Assembly (NCBI GenBank): GCA_023426245.1
Contig: JAFABB010000022.1
Location: forward strand, 1-47,169
Reading direction: 5' to 3'
DNA length: 47,169 nt
DNA from: Bacillota bacterium
GTDB taxonomy: Bacteria; Bacillota; UBA4882; UBA8346
Shown: piece by piece, positions 8,708-15,469 of the stretch
Numbering within the stretch: position 1 is the first letter of the stretch
Layout of the letters: every line of letters begins with the position of its first letter
Notes under the pieces: model-generated
Databases searched by the model: none
The model's input: the letters and a program-made list of their open reading frames with translations, nothing else
Told to the model about the DNA's origin: nothing
Program-made: the position numbers and the translations under genes

Positions 8708-9380
8708 CCAAATGGTCCATATTTTTAAGAGTTAATCCGGCCTGAACAGCATAGATTGCAATTTGGGTTCGATCGCGAAGCGAAAGTTTGCTTAAAATAC
8801 AACTGATATAATTTCTGACGGTACCCTCACTCAGCTTTAATTTATCGGTAATTTCTTTATTGGACAATCCAATCCCAATCATCTGGATAATTTTCCGTTC
8901 GTTCAGATTTAATTCTTGCAAAGCGTTTTCTGCCACTTTGATCCGGTAGTCGGCGTGGGCCATCTGGGAAAATAAGCGTACGACTTTGCTGGCGATATTG
9001 GGATTAATTAAAGCGCCGCCTTTAAATACGGTTTTGATCGCATCAATCAATTCACTTAACGATATGCCTTTTAACAAATAGCCGCTTGCCCCATTCTTAA
9101 GAGCGTTAAAAACATATTCATCATCATCAAAAGTTGTTAAAACAATGATCTTGATTTGGGGAAATTTCCCTTTGATGATTTCGATGCATTGGACTCCATC
9201 CAGGTCCGGCATTCGAATATCCATCAATATAACATCCGGGAGAATCTTGAATGCCAAATCCACTGTTTCACGGCCGTTAGCGGCAGTTCCCACAATCTCG
9301 AAATCAGACTTGCCGCTCAACATGATCTCCAGACTCTGCCGGATCAATTCCTGATCTTCTGCAATCATTATCCTGATCAC
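8685..9380 (-). CDS. NarL/LuxR-family response regulator
   Basis: This is a two-component DNA-binding regulator of 231 residues. The receiver domain (1-120) has acidic residues AEDQ near 8-10, the phosphoacceptor Asp54 in DVILMDIRMPD, Thr in VLTTFDD near 83 and Lys in GYLLKG near 105. The C-terminal LuxR-type helix-turn-helix (about 160-220) includes LNERKIIQMIGIGLSNKEI. Its GTG start overlaps the kinase stop by four bases (GTGA), so the two are translated together. It probably activates the downstream rbsBAC unit. Confidence 0.93.
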   Translation of the reverse strand: MIRIMIAEDQELIRQSLEIMLSGKSDFEIVGTAANGRETVDLAFKILPDVILMDIRMPDLDGVQCIEIIKGKFPQIKIIVLTTFDDDEYVFNALKNGASGYLLKGISLSELIDAIKTVFKGGALINPNIASKVVRLFSQMAHADYRIKVAENALQELNLNERKIIQMIGIGLSNKEITDKLKLSEGTVRNYISCILSKLSLRDRTQIAIYAVQAGLTLKNMDHLGDKIEKI

Positions 9381-10705
9381 ACTATCGTCCTCCTTCTGGT
9401 TGGTATATACGCATATATTCTGAAGCCGCCTTCTTCTCTCATACCGAACTCGACTGAACCGGCCAACATGGCTACCCGTTCTTTGATATGTTTTAAGCCG
9501 AAACCTTCGGCTATTTTGGCACAGCCTTTCCCGTTATCCACGATCTCCAAAAGAAGGCTGGGGCTTTCAAAATTCAGTTTGATATAAATGTCCTTTGCGT
9601 GACCATGCCTTACCGCATTGGTAATCCCTTCCTGGACTACCCGGTAAATCGTTTCTTCCTCATCGGCATTTAATTTAAATTCTTCCCCCTGAATATCAAG
9701 AATTACTTTGGTATTGGTGCAATCATTGATATCCTCAGAGAGTTTACGAATCGCCGGTATCAATGAAAATCGTTCCAAGGTATCCGGGCGCAGCTCACTT
9801 ACAGAACGGCGCACATCCAGAAGGCCCTTTTTTGCCAAGTCGCTAATTTTCCCAATTTGAACTTTGGTCTTTTCCAAATCCCGGTCAATCAAGTCAAGAC
9901 ACGCCTCAAGTCCGGTCGCGATACCGGTGAGGTTGTGACCGATCGTATCATGTATCTCGCGCGCCAACCGGTTCCGCTCACGCGTCTTAGCCATTTCCTC
10001 CGATTTCTTCGAGTAATCTTCCAACTGGATATTAACAACTTTTAACTCTTCCGCCGCGCGGTAGAGTTTACCGTATAACTCTTTAATCTTGGTATTTTCA
10101 TCAATCTGACTCTGAATGGCGAAAATCATAAAAGCGATAAAAATCATTTCATTCAATGAAAATAGCAGGTTCCGGATGCCGAAAATGTACAAACGCTGGC
10201 TCGAAGTATAATATTGGATATAATCATTAATCGAGAACAAGTTCATTTTAATGGATAAGATATCATAATCAAACAAGATGTAAACCAATATCGCTCCCAA
10301 CAAAAAAAAGTATTTTCGCCGGATCCCGTCGATATAAACGATAATGTTGACGATTGCCAGGAATAAAATACCCTTGTAACTCATATTCAAAAAATACATA
10401 ATTGCAATCCCAATGATCAAATCGGAAACGCTGAATAAATAAAACAGGAATTGTTGCTCCTTATCCAAATGCCCGCGAATCATCACACTTACAAAAAAAA
10501 TCAACAAAAGCATGAGGGAAAAAATAGGCACCTGCCAGGGAATCGTTGGTACATATTTTATTTTTTCCAAAAAACCTCTGGCCATTCCATTCCAACAGAT
10601 CAGATCGATGGTTTTATAAATCACGATGGAAAGAAACGCGATGATGACCAAATTAACCAAAAACAAGGCATTCCGGGTTATTATCATATTCCGTTGACTT
10701 GACAT
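9377..10705 (-). CDS. Sensor histidine kinase, HisKA_3 type
   Basis: This is the membrane sensor kinase paired with the NarL-type regulator. The first 200 residues contain about six hydrophobic segments with short loops and no large extracytoplasmic domain, so it would need a partner to sense a large ligand. A short coiled region (about 205-240) leads to the HisKA_3 dimerisation box RLAREIHDTIGHNLTG near residue 250 with the phosphorylated His. The HATPase domain follows, with EGITNAVRHGHA (N box) and EIVDNGKGC (G1). The missing sensor domain fits with the anchored binding protein acting as the ligand receptor. Confidence 0.92.
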   Translation of the reverse strand: MSSQRNMIITRNALFLVNLVIIAFLSIVIYKTIDLICWNGMARGFLEKIKYVPTIPWQVPIFSLMLLLIFFVSVMIRGHLDKEQQFLFYLFSVSDLIIGIAIMYFLNMSYKGILFLAIVNIIVYIDGIRRKYFFLLGAILVYILFDYDILSIKMNLFSINDYIQYYTSSQRLYIFGIRNLLFSLNEMIFIAFMIFAIQSQIDENTKIKELYGKLYRAAEELKVVNIQLEDYSKKSEEMAKTRERNRLAREIHDTIGHNLTGIATGLEACLDLIDRDLEKTKVQIGKISDLAKKGLLDVRRSVSELRPDTLERFSLIPAIRKLSEDINDCTNTKVILDIQGEEFKLNADEEETIYRVVQEGITNAVRHGHAKDIYIKLNFESPSLLLEIVDNGKGCAKIAEGFGLKHIKERVAMLAGSVEFGMREEGGFRIYAYIPTRRRTIV

Positions 10706-10795
10706 GATGGCATCTTCCTATCGTAGGCTATTGTTTATCAAAAAATTAGTAAAGGTATCGTTTATAAATTAAAATTTGGAAAACAATTGGTTACA

Positions 10796-10873
10796 TTATG
10801 GATCGTGGGGTCCCTCATTTATTTTAACAGTTGAAAAAAAAAGATCAATATCATAAAAAAGCCTGTTACTCAT
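10796..10873 (-). CDS. Possible 25-aa leader peptide upstream of the kinase operon
   Basis: The start ATG at 10873 has an exceptionally good ribosome site (ACGGAGG, seven bases upstream). The frame encodes MSNRLFYDID, then a Phe-rich stretch, and ends HDP. It stops 90 bases before the kinase start. Either it is a regulatory leader or the ribosome site is chance. No homologue is recognised. Confidence 0.3.
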   Translation of the reverse strand: MSNRLFYDIDLFFSTVKINEGPHDP

Positions 10874-11076
10874 TCTATCAACCTCCGTTTCAAGAAAAGC
10901 AACCCTGCTTTGGATAATACGAAATCGTACCTCCTGTCGTTATCTTTTAAATTCCCGGTGGAAATTCTTTTTTTTAGAAATCCGCCGGATTCAGAGAACA
11001 AAATGAAATAATTGGAAAAATAAAGAAATTCATCATCATTATTCTTTTTATTCAAAAATTGCCCAATATTCATCCT

Positions 11077-11093
11077 AAGGTAAATTTTACCTT
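11077..11093. promoter_or_regulatory. Palindromic candidate operator
   Basis: AAGGTAAA and TTTACCTT form a perfect inverted repeat with one central base. It lies about 80 bases before the secreted-protein start and just upstream of TATAAT at 11109-11114, so a repressor or activator site is plausible. It differs from the dyad before rbsB, so a different regulator is expected. Confidence 0.4.
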
Positions 11094-11171
11094 TTTGAAT
11101 ATCTAAACTATAATTTATTGTATAGGCGAATGATCTTCTATAAAACAAAATGTAAAGGAGAGTGAATTTGA

Positions 11172-12638
11172 ATGGTGTTTTTAAAAAAGAATTGTAAAAT
11201 ATTATTACTGGCTGTAATTTTATTAGGTTCGTTGGTGATAATGGCCGGTCCGGCTATTGTGAATGCAGCGGATAGGGGGGCATGGGCACCGAATGTTTCC
11301 TATGCGGTTGGGGATGTTGTTACCTATTATGGGGTGACTTATCAATGCATCCAGGCCCATACTTCCCTGACGGGTTGGGAACCGTCCAATGTACCGGCCT
11401 TGTGGCAAGCTATTACCCAAACCCCCACAACAACTCCGACTCCAACGCCGACACCAGGCGAAAATCCGCTGCCACCCACACCCGGTGAATCCATCACCAC
11501 CGGTACGGTCACTTTTCATTTGCTGTTGGGCGTTGGCTCATCCCAGGATCAAATCGTTTTAGACGGCGACCATTATACCGATCTGATCATGTCCAATTTG
11601 ATAGCCGGCGTCATGGAAGGCCACCTGATCCGGGAATATTATCCGGGAATTCAATTCAACAAGGATTATCTCTACGGTTCGATTATGGGGCAATTGCTGC
11701 AGGAAAACCTGGAAACCCAATGCTACAAATCGGATCAAAATCTAATTGATCCGGCTTCGGAACAACAGGCCGTTATGGGAGTGGGTCAGGGAGGTCCTTA
11801 CCAGATCAACAATTATGCGGTCGACATGGTTACAGGATCCACTGCCCCGGGCGGTTATTCACTGATTAATTTTGTCACCCTCCAAAAAAATATCGGTTAT
11901 ACGATGAATACTGCTTCGACTCAGTACAGCAAAGCCACACCGTCTTCTTTTAACAATAAATATTACAGCCCCATGCTGACTGCATATTTCCATTATCTTG
12001 ACTTTGTAGCGCTAAAGATCATCGGCAAGGGAGAGTGGGGATGGCAGACTCCATGGCAGCCTGATTATGATAACGCTTTGCTTCAATTTAAATCTTTGCC
12101 CGGTAATTTTCTGGATGTTATTCTAAATGTAGCTTATAATCAAGGCTTCTACGGCGGCCTGGTTTCCAGTTACAGCAAATTGGGCGCAACGGCGACGGCA
12201 TCGACCATTGCTACCGTGCGAAACTATAGCTCGGTGTGGGGCAAAACCAGCACCTATGAACAATATCCATATCAAGTAAAGTATTATCTGGATCAGATGT
12301 ATGGCAATCCGATTCCAACCATCAATGCAACAACTTTCACCACGCCATCCAATCATATCGGCTTCCAAATGACGACACTGGCAAGTGTATTTACCAATGT
12401 ATACCGGACCCTGGCATATGTCAACCATTCCAATCAATATGATTTTATTGCAGCCGAACAAGCTGAGAGGGCATTTAGCTCCGCCTTGTCGCAAGAGGGT
12501 CTCTCCGAAGGGGCGGTGCTCGATTTATGTAATGCTGCGGAACGGGCAAAGATTTTCAGCGTTTTGGAAAATGCCACCGCTAACCTGGAAACCAGCCTAG
12601 GCATAAAGTTCAATGCCACAACCACTTCCCAACTATAA
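11172..12638 (+). CDS. Secreted CBM5/12 protein with lysozyme-like catalytic domain
   Basis: This is a 488-residue exported protein. A signal peptide spans residues 1-33 (LLLAVILLGSLVIMAGPAIV, then NAAD). A chitin-binding CBM5/12 module covers about 36-80, with WAPNVSYAVGDVVTYYG and the YQCIQAH strand. A Thr-Pro linker covers 84-105. The 370-residue remainder is not firmly identified. The Glu of LLQENLE near 180 followed by GQGGPYQINNY near 208 resembles the Glu and GxxQ arrangement of lysozyme-fold enzymes. A glycosidase acting on chitin, chitosan or peptidoglycan is therefore inferred. AAAGGAG precedes the start. Confidence 0.8.
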   Translation: MVFLKKNCKILLLAVILLGSLVIMAGPAIVNAADRGAWAPNVSYAVGDVVTYYGVTYQCIQAHTSLTGWEPSNVPALWQAITQTPTTTPTPTPTPGENPLPPTPGESITTGTVTFHLLLGVGSSQDQIVLDGDHYTDLIMSNLIAGVMEGHLIREYYPGIQFNKDYLYGSIMGQLLQENLETQCYKSDQNLIDPASEQQAVMGVGQGGPYQINNYAVDMVTGSTAPGGYSLINFVTLQKNIGYTMNTASTQYSKATPSSFNNKYYSPMLTAYFHYLDFVALKIIGKGEWGWQTPWQPDYDNALLQFKSLPGNFLDVILNVAYNQGFYGGLVSSYSKLGATATASTIATVRNYSSVWGKTSTYEQYPYQVKYYLDQMYGNPIPTINATTFTTPSNHIGFQMTTLASVFTNVYRTLAYVNHSNQYDFIAAEQAERAFSSALSQEGLSEGAVLDLCNAAERAKIFSVLENATANLETSLGIKFNATTTSQL

Positions 12639-12710
12639 AGCCAGAGCTTACGTTAGGAAGCTATCCGTGGTTAACCCGGGGCATTTTAAAAAGGAATCGT
12701 ATTTTTAATA

Positions 12711-12827
12711 ACGGGACTGTTGCAAAATATTTTAATGAATGAGATATACGATATATCGCAACCATGAGTATGCAAAAGTGTTATATTGGATATCGCTATC
12801 CATACATTTTCTTTTGCAACAGCCCGT
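12711..12827. repeat. MITE-like repeat, copy 1
   Basis: This 117-bp element has near-perfect terminal inverted repeats: ACGGGACTGTTGCAAAA on the left, and the reverse complement of ACGGGCTGTTGCAAAA on the right. It has no ORF. A related copy lies at 13743-13860 in the same orientation. The ends look like those of some insertion-sequence families. The right end also supplies a T-rich tail that may terminate the gene at 11172. Confidence 0.7.
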
Positions 12828-12838
12828 TTTTCTTTTAC

Positions 12839-13189
12839 CTATTTGCCCTTCTCGGAATTCTTCTTGGCAATAAACGCCTTGATAAGCTCCAAAACGATTT
12901 TTTGATCCTCGGCGCTCATGCGCTCAACTTCCATAAAGGCGCTAAGTAATTCCTCATTCTGGGCCAGTAGCGTTAACGGTGCTTTTTCACTATCCGATAC
13001 CAAATATTCAACGGGTAGCTCAAAAAAATCCGCCAATTTTCGATAAGCTTCCATCGACGGCCTGACCCCGGATTCAATTTTAGCGACATAACGATCGGAA
13101 AAACCAAGTTTTTGGCTTAGCTCATTTTGAGTCAGGTTTCTTTCCCTTCGTAATTTTTTAAGTTTGGTTCCCAAAACATTTTTCGGCAT
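12839..13189 (-). CDS. XRE-family transcriptional regulator
   Basis: This is a small repressor-like DNA-binding protein of 116 residues. The Cro/C1-type helix-turn-helix occupies residues 7-62, with LRRERNLTQNELSQKLGFSD and YVAKIESG as recognition elements. The C-terminal 50 residues are helical and acidic, probably for dimerisation. The gene ends in TAG. An inverted repeat that overlaps its own promoter suggests autorepression. It is divergent from the Spo0E gene and may control it. Confidence 0.9.
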   Translation of the reverse strand: MPKNVLGTKLKKLRRERNLTQNELSQKLGFSDRYVAKIESGVRPSMEAYRKLADFFELPVEYLVSDSEKAPLTLLAQNEELLSAFMEVERMSAEDQKIVLELIKAFIAKKNSEKGK

Positions 13190-13210
13190 AAGAAGTCCTC
13201 AACGATTATT

Positions 13211-13240
13211 TGTATAAAATTTTTATACATCAATTGACAA
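13211..13240 (-). promoter_or_regulatory. XRE promoter with overlapping operator
   Basis: On the minus strand, -35 TTGTCA (13240-13235) and -10 TTATAC (13217-13212) are 17 bases apart. A perfect inverted repeat, TGTATAA-5-TTATACA at 13211-13229, covers the -10. It sits 22 bases before the XRE start, which suits autoregulation. Confidence 0.55.
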
Positions 13241-13263
13241 TGAGTATAAAATTATAGTATAAT
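13234..13263 (+). promoter_or_regulatory. Sigma-A promoter toward spo0E
   Basis: TTGACA (13234-13239) and TATAAT (13258-13263) are both perfect consensus hexamers with an 18-base spacer. The promoter overlaps the divergent XRE promoter, so XRE binding could affect both. A terminator follows about 90 bases downstream and before the gene. Confidence 0.75.
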
Positions 13264-13351
13264 TTTCCTGTAAATTACAAATTCACTGTCGTCATCCTAT
13301 ACTTTAAAAATTAAAAACAACTATCATCTATCGGTTAATAGAATAAAAACA

Positions 13352-13389
13352 GCAGGCCCAAACGCATTCCATTTGCGCCCTGGTTTTTT
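13352..13389 (+). terminator. Terminator or attenuator before spo0E
   Basis: CAAA/TTTG and GGC/GCC pairs form an imperfect stem followed by six T residues. It lies between a perfect promoter and the Spo0E start. The transcript would therefore end as a short RNA of about 120 bases, unless read-through allows Spo0E synthesis. Confidence 0.5.
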
Positions 13390-13450
13390 ATTGCCCAGAA
13401 ATTACACTTATTACCATTATATCATTTATTATAGGAAAGTAAAAAGGGAC

Positions 13451-13663
13451 ATGTCAAAAACTCTTACTCTGGAACAAAAAATAGCCGCAGCCCGCAACAA
13501 ACTCCAAAAAGCTTACGAGGCCAGCGGCTACACCGACTCCATAGTTCTGGCAGCCAGTGTTGAACTGGATGAGCTGCTCAATATCTATCAAAAAAAGATG
13601 CTGGAAAAGACCTTTCCGGGGTTTAAAACAGGAACTTCTAAAAATAATGGTAAAATGAATTGA
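13451..13663 (+). CDS. Spo0E-family sporulation phosphatase
   Basis: This 70-residue protein probably removes phosphate from phospho-Spo0A and delays sporulation. The whole protein is the Spo0E fold, two helices (LEQKIAAARNKLQKAYEASG, then a second helix) with the hallmark SVELDELLNIY motif near residue 37. I place the start at ATG 13451, with AAAAGGG just upstream; an in-frame extension from 13373 has no ribosome site. It is the main evidence that the host forms spores or descends from spore-formers. Confidence 0.85.
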   Translation: MSKTLTLEQKIAAARNKLQKAYEASGYTDSIVLAASVELDELLNIYQKKMLEKTFPGFKTGTSKNNGKMN

Positions 13664-13742
13664 CCGCAATGTTTAAAAGCAGGCAATGGATTGATAATTA
13701 ATCCCATCCATTGCCAAACTTCCGTCAGAACATCGTAAACTA

Positions 13743-13860
13743 AGGACTGTTGCCAAATAATTTAAAAATAATGAGATATGCAATCTATTGATCTAAATAT
13801 ATAATTTCTTGCCAATATATCGGATATCTCTATCCATTAAAACTCTTTTCACCAAACCGG
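13743..13860. repeat. MITE-like repeat, degraded copy 2
   Basis: This segment matches copy 1 (12711-12827) along its length. Shared blocks include GGACTGTTGC at the left, AATGAGATAT in the middle, and GGATATC followed by CTATCCAT at the right. The right terminal repeat is decayed. Both copies have the same orientation and bracket the XRE and Spo0E genes. Confidence 0.6.
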
Positions 13861-13865
13861 ACTGC

Positions 13866-14468
13866 TCAATTCCCAACCGGAATATTTTGCCATTGTCCAT
13901 ATTCCAAATAAACAATGGTCTTATTCCCGATCTCAGCTCCGCAGAACTTTTTTACGATATAAAGAGCGAGATCGATTCCAGCCGAACTCCCCGCGGAAGT
14001 CATGACTTTACCATAAGAGACAAATCTGCTCTGGCGATTGATGGTGGTTTGCGGTGCAATCTCTTGCAATTGATCAATGTCTTCATGATGGGTGATAGAC
14101 TCTAAATCATCCAAAAGTCCAATCTTTCCCAAGATAAGGGCTCCGGAACAAACCGAGGCGGTTACTTGCGACTTCTCATAATTCCGGCGTATCCATTGCA
14201 AAATTTGAAGTTCATTCATTTCAACTTTTGTGCCTTCACCGCCTGGAATGATTAAAATATCAATGGACGGGTGATTATCAAAACTATAACCGGGAACAAT
14301 CTTCAGTCCATCGACTGTTTGAATCTCTTTGCCATCACGGCTGATTGTAAAGGTGTTAAAGAACTGCTTATGATTTAATTTGGAAGTGACGGTAAATACT
14401 TCATACGGTCCGGCAAAATCCAATAATCCAACGCCATTAAACACTAAAATACCGACATTTAGCATCAT
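13866..14468 (-). CDS. DJ-1/PfpI-family protein
   Basis: This 200-residue cytoplasmic protein belongs to the DJ-1/PfpI glutamine-amidotransferase-like superfamily. VFNGVGLLDFAGPYEVF near residue 9 and the nucleophile elbow ASVCSGALILGKIGLL near residue 105 are clear. It resembles isonitrile hydratases and the N-terminal half of AraC-type GATase regulators, but it has no DNA-binding domain. The substrate is unknown. Its ATG overlaps the TGA of a 38-aa membrane peptide gene, so the two are probably co-translated. Confidence 0.85.
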   Translation of the reverse strand: MMLNVGILVFNGVGLLDFAGPYEVFTVTSKLNHKQFFNTFTISRDGKEIQTVDGLKIVPGYSFDNHPSIDILIIPGGEGTKVEMNELQILQWIRRNYEKSQVTASVCSGALILGKIGLLDDLESITHHEDIDQLQEIAPQTTINRQSRFVSYGKVMTSAGSSAGIDLALYIVKKFCGAEIGNKTIVYLEYGQWQNIPVGN

Positions 14469-14581
14469 TTTTTTGTTTTCTTTTCTTCTTTATTTTGCCT
14501 ATGGGTTGATAAATCACAATAGACAATATAACCCAGAAAACCGAGACACGCTAAAATAAATATTCCTGCTATATAAAGCAT
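14465..14581 (-). CDS. Small membrane protein, 38 aa
   Basis: ATG at 14581 follows AGGGGG by seven bases, an excellent ribosome site. The peptide begins MLYIAGIFILACLGFLGYIV, a single membrane helix, and ends in a Lys/Glu-rich tail. The pattern resembles KdpF, but no kdpABC genes are nearby. The stop overlaps the DJ-1/PfpI start in ATGATG. It could anchor or regulate that protein. Confidence 0.6.
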   Translation of the reverse strand: MLYIAGIFILACLGFLGYIVYCDLSTHRQNKEEKKTKK

Positions 14582-14601
14582 TTATATTCCCCCTATCCTT
14601 T

Positions 14602-15006
14602 CTATCTTTCATGCTGATCATGATACCGATAAGGGGCAGATTCACTACTGGTCCGCGATAACTGATAATAAATCAAAAAGAATAAGCCCATGACTTTCAA
14701 TATCAATTGCCGGTCAATAAAAACCCGGAAAACCTGATATTCGGACCGGGCAAATCGAAAAACTCCAACATTGAGTCGAAAAGGTTTATGTAGAAAGGAA
14801 AGGTTGAGACGGTGATCCTCTAGAATCATCGCTTGATGGGATAATTCATCCACCATTTGCGACCAATGATCATTGGTCAGAGGGTCATTTGAAGTATTCA
14901 TCCCGGTGAGCAAGTAAAAATTCGATAGGGTTAAAAGTAAAATAAAAGTGACGGCTATGAGCAATTTACTTTTCAATACGGTCTGTCCCACTTTAGTTCC
15001 ACCCAA
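14602..15006 (-). CDS. Hypothetical membrane protein
   Basis: This 134-residue ORF has two hydrophobic segments, at about 14-34 (LLIAVTFILLLTLSNFYLLTG) and near 105 (VMGLFFLIYYQL). The region between is soluble, probably outside the membrane. It starts at TTG or an internal GTG; neither has a strong ribosome site. No family is recognised. It precedes the 38-aa membrane gene by about 20 bases and may share its transcript. Confidence 0.5.
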   Translation of the reverse strand: MGGTKVGQTVLKSKLLIAVTFILLLTLSNFYLLTGMNTSNDPLTNDHWSQMVDELSHQAMILEDHRLNLSFLHKPFRLNVGVFRFARSEYQVFRVFIDRQLILKVMGLFFLIYYQLSRTSSESAPYRYHDQHER

Positions 15007-15094
15007 GATCCCTAAGATTTAAGAATTATAACTCTTTTCAATTTTTCAGTCAAAGACGATTCGGTTAATAAATTAAAAAAATAGGATGAACGGT

Positions 15095-15349
15095 TTAACT
15101 GTGTTCAACCCATATAAAATTCATCATCGGCGCTATTTCTTCGAACAACTCTCCGTTTTCCAAAGTCAGAAATCTTTTTTCCATATCATTGGAATCAACA
15201 TGTTCGATCATGGTATAACCGTTATCCTTCACAAAATCCCCGATCTTCCCGGATAGGCCAAATTGAATGGTTTCCTCTTGCAGTTCCGTATGAATTTTTG
15301 AAAATTGTTTCCCGGGACTTACCTCCACACCCAAGAGTGGCAAGGTCAA
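15095..15349 (-). pseudogene. C-terminal remnant of an SAM-dependent methyltransferase
   Basis: The 84 residues resemble only the end of leucine carboxymethyltransferase-like (TIGR00027-type) methyltransferases: a QFGLSGKIGDFVKDNGY helix-strand unit, then EHVDSNDMEKRFLTLENG. The SAM-binding N-terminal two-thirds is absent, and unrelated promoter DNA of the next gene lies where it should be. I read it as a truncation remnant; family assignment is from memory of the motif pattern. Confidence 0.5.
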
Positions 15350-15412
15350 AAAATCAATTCAACTTTGATTTGCAAAAATTTAGATTATTTCCAAAAAATT
15401 ACAATTGCATGA

Positions 15413-15435
15413 TATAATAATCTTGGGTGGCCACC
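15413..15435 (+). promoter_or_regulatory. -10 box and palindrome upstream of the esterase gene
   Basis: TATAAT at 15413-15418 is followed eight bases later by the perfect palindrome GGTGGCCACC (15426-15435), at about the transcription start. There is no good -35. The layout suggests a regulated promoter with an operator at the start site. Confidence 0.4.
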
Positions 15436-15469
15436 TGACGAATCTATCGATTAAGGAGGGGATGGTATT

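Larger units (their letters stand above)
10706..11171. other. Divergent control region between kinase and secreted-protein genes
   Basis: This 466-base AT-rich region separates the leftward kinase operon from the rightward secreted-protein gene. It contains a possible 25-aa leader ORF (10796-10873) and a perfect dyad (11077-11093). A 92-residue minus ORF at 10870-11148 ends in ATGA over the start of the leader ORF. It has poor start signals and no recognisable family, so I do not call it a gene. Confidence 0.4.

Noticed and set aside
10870..11148. 92-residue minus ORF upstream of the kinase
   Set aside because: AT-rich, no ribosome site at its start, no recognisable motif, and it overlaps the promoter region of the divergent gene.
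13743..13860. Terminator of the DJ-1/PfpI gene
   Set aside because: Alignment with the element at 12711-12827 explains the sequence better as a decayed repeat, and no T-run with a stem is present.
14465..14581. KdpF subunit
   Set aside because: The pattern is similar, but there is no kdpA, kdpB or kdpC in the neighbourhood, so only a small membrane protein is called.
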